NCBI GenBank assembly: GCA_013823135.1
Contig: PNLP01000032.1
Location: forward strand, 1 to 64,000
Direction: 5' to 3'
DNA length: 64,000 bases
Origin: Planctomycetaceae bacterium
Lineage (GTDB): Bacteria; Planctomycetota; Planctomycetia; Gemmatales; Gemmataceae
Shown here one piece after another: positions 60,776 through 64,000 of this stretch. Position numbers and translations under genes: made by a program. The notes beneath the pieces were generated by a model. The model searched no databases. It saw only the letters and a program-made list of their open reading frames with translations, and was not told the DNA's origin. Position 1 is the first letter of the stretch, and the number at the start of each line of letters is the position of its first letter.

Positions 60776-63343
60776 TTAGTCCAGATACACGAACTCGTTC
60801 GCGTTCAGGCAGAGCAGGGCGAACTGCGTCAGGGCCGCGAAGTCGTTGAGCTTGTGCTTCTCCTTGATCGCGGCCACGAACGCGAGATCCTTCTTCACCT
60901 CGTCGGCGGTAGGTACGCGACCGGTTGTCAGGCGAATGGCTCGCGTGATTTGGGCGGCCAGATCGCCGGGGTGTTCCTTCTGCAATCGCTTCGCGAACGC
61001 AGCGGCCTGTTCGTTTGCGAACTCGCCGTTGAGCAACCCGAGGGATTGCGTCGGCACGGTGGTCACGTATCGCACAGGGCAACTCGAATCCGGGTCCGGC
61101 TGGTCGAAGCCTACCAGGATCGGCACCCGCAGCGCCCGCTTCACGTGGGCATACACGCTGCGGCGGTTCGCTTCTTCAGGCGGCGATGTCGGCCAACCTT
61201 GCCCAGGCACCGATTGCCCCGCCAACACTTCCTTGGGAATCTTCGGGTACGTGCTCGGGCCGAACTGCTTCAGGTTCAGGCTGCCGCTCACCGCAAGGAT
61301 CGAATCGCGAACTTCCTCGCCCGTGAGCCGACGCATGTTGAACCGCCAGAGTAGGGCGTTCGACGGATCGGCTTTCAGGTTCTCGGCGTCGGCTTGGGCG
61401 GAAAGTTGATACACGCTCGACATCATGATGAGCTTGTGCAACCGCTTCAGTGTCCAGGGGGTGCCTTTGTCGCTCGGTTCCATGAATTCGCTGGCGAGCC
61501 AGTCGAGCAGTTCGGGGTGCGTCGATTGTTCACCGAGTTTGCCGAAGTCGTTCGTGCTCGGAACGATGCCACGGCCGAAGTGGTATTGCCAGACGCGGTT
61601 CATAAAGACGCGAGCCGTGAACGGGTTGTCCTTCGACGCGATCCAATCGGCCAGAACGGTGCGGCGACCACTGCTCTTGGCTCCGGGTTTTGCGGGCGGG
61701 ATCACTGGGTCGGGGATGCCGAGCACTGCGGGGAATCCGGGCTGCACTTCCTTGCCGGGTGCGTGCGGTGAACCGCGAACGAGCAGGTGCGTGGCCGGCG
61801 GTCGCGGGTTGCAGTTGTTCACCGACATCGCGAGGAGTTGCCCCGGCGGAATCGGCTTCCGCTCCAGTTCCGTCCGCTCCTTCTTGAGTGCGGTGTAATC
61901 GTCCTTCACCTTGCCTGTCAGTGCGGGCACGACCTTTGTGGCGATCACCTTTGGCCGGTCGTTTCCTTCGGCCGCACGCTGATCAGGGGCCGGAAGAGTC
62001 TTGATCACTTCGTCCTCGATGACCGTCATCGCCTTGCGAATCTCGGCGATGCGGGCATCGCGCTTCTTGAGTTCTGCTTCGTACTTCACACGCTCTTCGG
62101 GCGGCGAGATGTCGGTCATGTTCGACGCGGACCGCACGTCGCGGTTGTCCGAGTACGGCCGGATATCGCGGAAGAAGGCGACGAACTTGTAGTAATCGGT
62201 CTGCGGGATCGGATCGACCTTGTGATCGTGGCAGCGGGCGCAGTTCGGCGTCATGCCCAGGAAGCCCTGGCCCGTCGTGGAGACGAGGTCGTCGTAGCCG
62301 TCGAACAACGCTTGAAGCGGATCGGCGGGTTCATCGTCCCAGATGCCGAGACGGTAGTAGCCCGTGGCAACGATGGCGTCCGGGTTGTAGCCGGGGATCT
62401 CGTCGCCCGCGAGTTGTTCTTTGATGAACTGCGTGTACGGTTTGTCGGTGTTGAACGCCTTGATGACGTAATCGCGGTAGCGCCACACGAACGGCTTCGG
62501 GCCGTCGCGTTCGTAGCCGTTCGTCTCGCCGTAGCGCACGACATCGAGCCAGTGCCGGCCCCACTTCTCGCCGTAGTGCGGCGACGCGAGCAACTTCTCG
62601 ATCAGCTTTTCCCACGCGTCCGGTGACTTGTCGTTGACGAACGCATCGAGTTCTTCTGGCGTCGGCGGGAGGCCGATGAGGTCGTAGTACGCGCGACGTG
62701 CAAGCGCCGCTTTGTCCGCAGGCTTCACAGGTTTGAGGTTCTTCGCTTCGAGTTTGGCGAGTATGAACGCATCGATCGGAGTGCGAATCCACTCGCTCCC
62801 CTTCGGGTCGCGGCTAACCGGGGGCGTTGGGCGCTTCACCGGCTGGTATGCCCAGTACCGCTTCGCTTCCTCGGTGACGACGCCCTTGGGCACCACCTTC
62901 ACCGACTCGCCCATGCGATCGGCGGGCACGGGCAACCCGTCGTTCACCCATTTCTCGAGGATGGCGAGTTCCTTGGCGGGCAACTTCTGCTTCGGCGGCA
63001 TCCGGTGCTCGTCGTCCTTGTAATGGATCGCGCGAAGGAACAGGCTCTCGGCGGGCTTGGCAGTGTTCACTGCGGGGCCGGTGTCGCCGCCGTCGAGGAT
63101 TGCCTGGCGCGTGGTGAGGTTCAGCCCGCCCTTGATCTTCGGCTCGTTGCCGTGGCACTTGAAGCAGTGTTGCTTCAGCACCGGCAGCACGTCCTTCTCG
63201 AAGGCCGCGACCTGCTCCGGCGAGAACTTCGGCTTCTCTTGTGCCTGGGCGAGCGGTGGGCGTAAGCCCACTGTTCCGACGGCGTACACGACGCCCGCGA
63301 CGAGGACGACAGCGGCGAACAGTCGTAGGAATTGCGAACGCAT
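60776..63343 (-). CDS. PSCyt1-DUF1549-DUF1553 cytochrome-like protein
   Basis: An 855-residue exported protein with the full planctomycete architecture. The signal peptide ends near PPLAQAQE. PSCyt1 (about 40-145) has the haem-like motif CFKCHGNEPKIKGGLNL (C-x2-C-H). DUF1549 (about 180-390) has LIGLPPTPEELDAFV and CARCHDHKVDPI. A helical linker follows (410-490), then DUF1553 (about 560-850; NRVWQYHFGRGIVPSTNDFG). It contains an in-frame solo arm of a family C palindrome, translated as SRDPKGSEW just before the DUF1549 block. It is probably a periplasmic redox or hydrolytic partner of the DUF1501 protein. Confidence 0.94.
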   Translation of the reverse strand: MRSQFLRLFAAVVLVAGVVYAVGTVGLRPPLAQAQEKPKFSPEQVAAFEKDVLPVLKQHCFKCHGNEPKIKGGLNLTTRQAILDGGDTGPAVNTAKPAESLFLRAIHYKDDEHRMPPKQKLPAKELAILEKWVNDGLPVPADRMGESVKVVPKGVVTEEAKRYWAYQPVKRPTPPVSRDPKGSEWIRTPIDAFILAKLEAKNLKPVKPADKAALARRAYYDLIGLPPTPEELDAFVNDKSPDAWEKLIEKLLASPHYGEKWGRHWLDVVRYGETNGYERDGPKPFVWRYRDYVIKAFNTDKPYTQFIKEQLAGDEIPGYNPDAIVATGYYRLGIWDDEPADPLQALFDGYDDLVSTTGQGFLGMTPNCARCHDHKVDPIPQTDYYKFVAFFRDIRPYSDNRDVRSASNMTDISPPEERVKYEAELKKRDARIAEIRKAMTVIEDEVIKTLPAPDQRAAEGNDRPKVIATKVVPALTGKVKDDYTALKKERTELERKPIPPGQLLAMSVNNCNPRPPATHLLVRGSPHAPGKEVQPGFPAVLGIPDPVIPPAKPGAKSSGRRTVLADWIASKDNPFTARVFMNRVWQYHFGRGIVPSTNDFGKLGEQSTHPELLDWLASEFMEPSDKGTPWTLKRLHKLIMMSSVYQLSAQADAENLKADPSNALLWRFNMRRLTGEEVRDSILAVSGSLNLKQFGPSTYPKIPKEVLAGQSVPGQGWPTSPPEEANRRSVYAHVKRALRVPILVGFDQPDPDSSCPVRYVTTVPTQSLGLLNGEFANEQAAAFAKRLQKEHPGDLAAQITRAIRLTTGRVPTADEVKKDLAFVAAIKEKHKLNDFAALTQFALLCLNANEFVYLD
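62794..62817. repeat. Solo 24-nt arm of a family C palindrome inside a gene
   Basis: The 24 nt from 62794 (CGCTCCCCTTCGGGTCGCGG...) are identical to 63407-63430, the right arm of the complete palindrome just upstream of the same gene. No partner arm lies nearby. On the minus strand it encodes residues within VSRDPKGSEW. Confidence 0.85.
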
Positions 63344-63370
63344 GGCGGGAACTCACGGGGATTCACTCGG

Positions 63371-63430
63371 TTAGCCGCGACCCGAAGGGGAGCGCGGTTG
63401 CAATCGCGCTCCCCTTCGGGTCGCGGCTAA
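63371..63430. repeat. Perfect 26-bp palindrome, family C
   Basis: Arms 63371-63396 (TTAGCCGCGACCCGAAGGGG...) and 63405-63430 are exact complements with an 8-nt loop. It lies between the partial gene at the right edge and the DUF1553 gene, on the 5' side of the latter. Confidence 0.92.
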
Positions 63431-63444
63431 ACTTGAACGGGTTA

Positions 63445-64000
63445 TCACGGACTCTCAACAGTCACGGCCATCACAATCGGGGCGCTGCGGTCTGTGCCCT
63501 TTACCAACTCTATTGTCTTGATCGCAGCATCGCGTTTTGGCGTCACCGCGAGGTAGCGAATCTGCTGCGACCGTAGAGCAAACGCGAACTTCGAGCCGGG
63601 CACGTCCACGCGGCGAATGTAATCCGCGAAGTGCTGCCCGTCCTTCAGTTGGTGGTCTTCCGTCTTGCCGTCGTCGTAGGTCAGGCGAACGATCATCGAC
63701 ACTGCACCGGTGTTCGACGCAGCCTGCGCGTTCCACCCACCGACGCCGCTGAGCATGTGGATTGCCTTCGCCTTGCCGTTGAACGGAAGGCTCACCGACT
63801 TCGGCATCTTCGGCGGGAGGACGCCGTTCGGGCCGTTCAGCATCACGACGTTCTTCACGGTGTCCTTCTCGGGATCGACCAGCACGAACGGCACGCCCTC
63901 GAATACCTTCGGCTTCCAGTCGGGGAAGATCATGCGTTCGGCCGCACCGCCCGCGTCGAAGAACATGTCCTTCGTGCTGACGACCGTTGCCACCTTGTCC
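63445..64000 (-). CDS. C-terminal part of an exported planctomycete protein (incomplete)
   Basis: The frame is open to the window edge, so only about 185 C-terminal residues are visible. They form a beta-rich domain (MIFPDWKPKVFEGVPFVLVD, VSLPFNGKAKAIHMLSGVGG, SMIVRLTYDDGKTEDHQLKD, AFALRSQQIRYLAVTPKRDA). It resembles carbohydrate-binding-like C-terminal domains seen after large planctomycete membrane-bound dehydrogenase or cytochrome-type proteins. It lies upstream of the DUF1553/DUF1501 pair in the same direction, so it is probably the first gene of that module. Its full length and N-terminal domains cannot be judged here. Confidence 0.7.
   Translation of the reverse strand, partial: DKVATVVSTKDMFFDAGGAAERMIFPDWKPKVFEGVPFVLVDPEKDTVKNVVMLNGPNGVLPPKMPKSVSLPFNGKAKAIHMLSGVGGWNAQAASNTGAVSMIVRLTYDDGKTEDHQLKDGQHFADYIRRVDVPGSKFAFALRSQQIRYLAVTPKRDAAIKTIELVKGTDRSAPIVMAVTVESP

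Noticed and set aside
1..64000. Search for CRISPR arrays, transposases, phage genes, rRNA genes and riboswitches, including a fluoride riboswitch near crcB.
   Set aside because: None was recognised. The crcB gene follows its upstream gene without a leader, leaving no room for a riboswitch.

Overview
The window is a GC-rich (roughly 60-65 % by eye) chromosomal segment of a planctomycete, almost certainly family Gemmataceae. The evidence is the set of protein families: DUF1559 prepilin-like, DUF1501, PSCyt1/DUF1549/DUF1553, DUF4139, a TIGR03066-like small protein, Tat-exported Gfo/Idh/MocA oxidoreductases, a PEP-CTERM beta-strand protein, a planctomycete-type ECF sigma factor with a FecR partner, and a giant secretin of more than 2,200 residues. 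The genus cannot be fixed from the sequence alone. No rRNA, CRISPR array, prophage or intact insertion sequence was seen. There is one tRNA, tRNA-Leu(GAG).

Layout. 0.2-4 kb: ECF sigma factor, overlapping FecR/CBM9-like membrane regulator, DUF1559 pilin-like protein and a small lipoprotein. 4-12.4 kb: DapA-superfamily lyase, a TPP-binding half-enzyme, a methyltransferase, two unrelated GTPases separated by a nested palindrome, an RNase HII-like protein, and an overlapping HIT/YggS pair. 12.8-19.9 kb: a DUF1549/DUF1553 and DUF1501 module interrupted by two tandem paralogues and an ankyrin protein, then a PPC-domain protein and a TIGR03066-like protein. 20-28 kb: PEP-CTERM autotransporter-like protein, a GH38-like protein coupled to a FluC/CrcB fluoride channel, an AlgE-type porin, and a DUF433 antitoxin with a toxin stump. 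28-36 kb: Gfo/Idh oxidoreductase, tRNA-Leu, aldo/keto reductase, alpha/beta hydrolase, an unknown protein, and two related envelope proteins. 36-43 kb: VWA protein, DUF4139 protein, and an OmpR-type two-component system whose kinase has a very large exported domain. 43-51 kb: giant secretin and an overlapping lipoprotein, the probable core of an outer-membrane pore. 51-64 kb: secreted Cys-motif protein, HEAT-like membrane protein with a repeated PLDES motif, an internally duplicated unknown protein, TPR/DUF3299 and DUF4261 genes, a second Gfo/Idh oxidoreductase, and a second DUF1501/DUF1553 module running off the window edge.

The most unusual theme is a set of long, near-perfect palindromes belonging to at least eight sequence families. 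Most lie between genes, but several have entered reading frames. One supplies the hydrophobic core of a signal peptide, one adds about 20 in-frame residues to an enzyme-like protein, and a single arm of another lies inside a DUF1549 protein. Two copies of one family differ by paired changes in both arms, so the palindrome itself appears to be kept.

Most products are predicted to be exported or membrane-bound (secretin, lipoproteins, porin, Tat proteins, PEP-CTERM protein, cytochrome-like proteins), so the region is mainly a cell-envelope and periplasm locus with scattered housekeeping genes.
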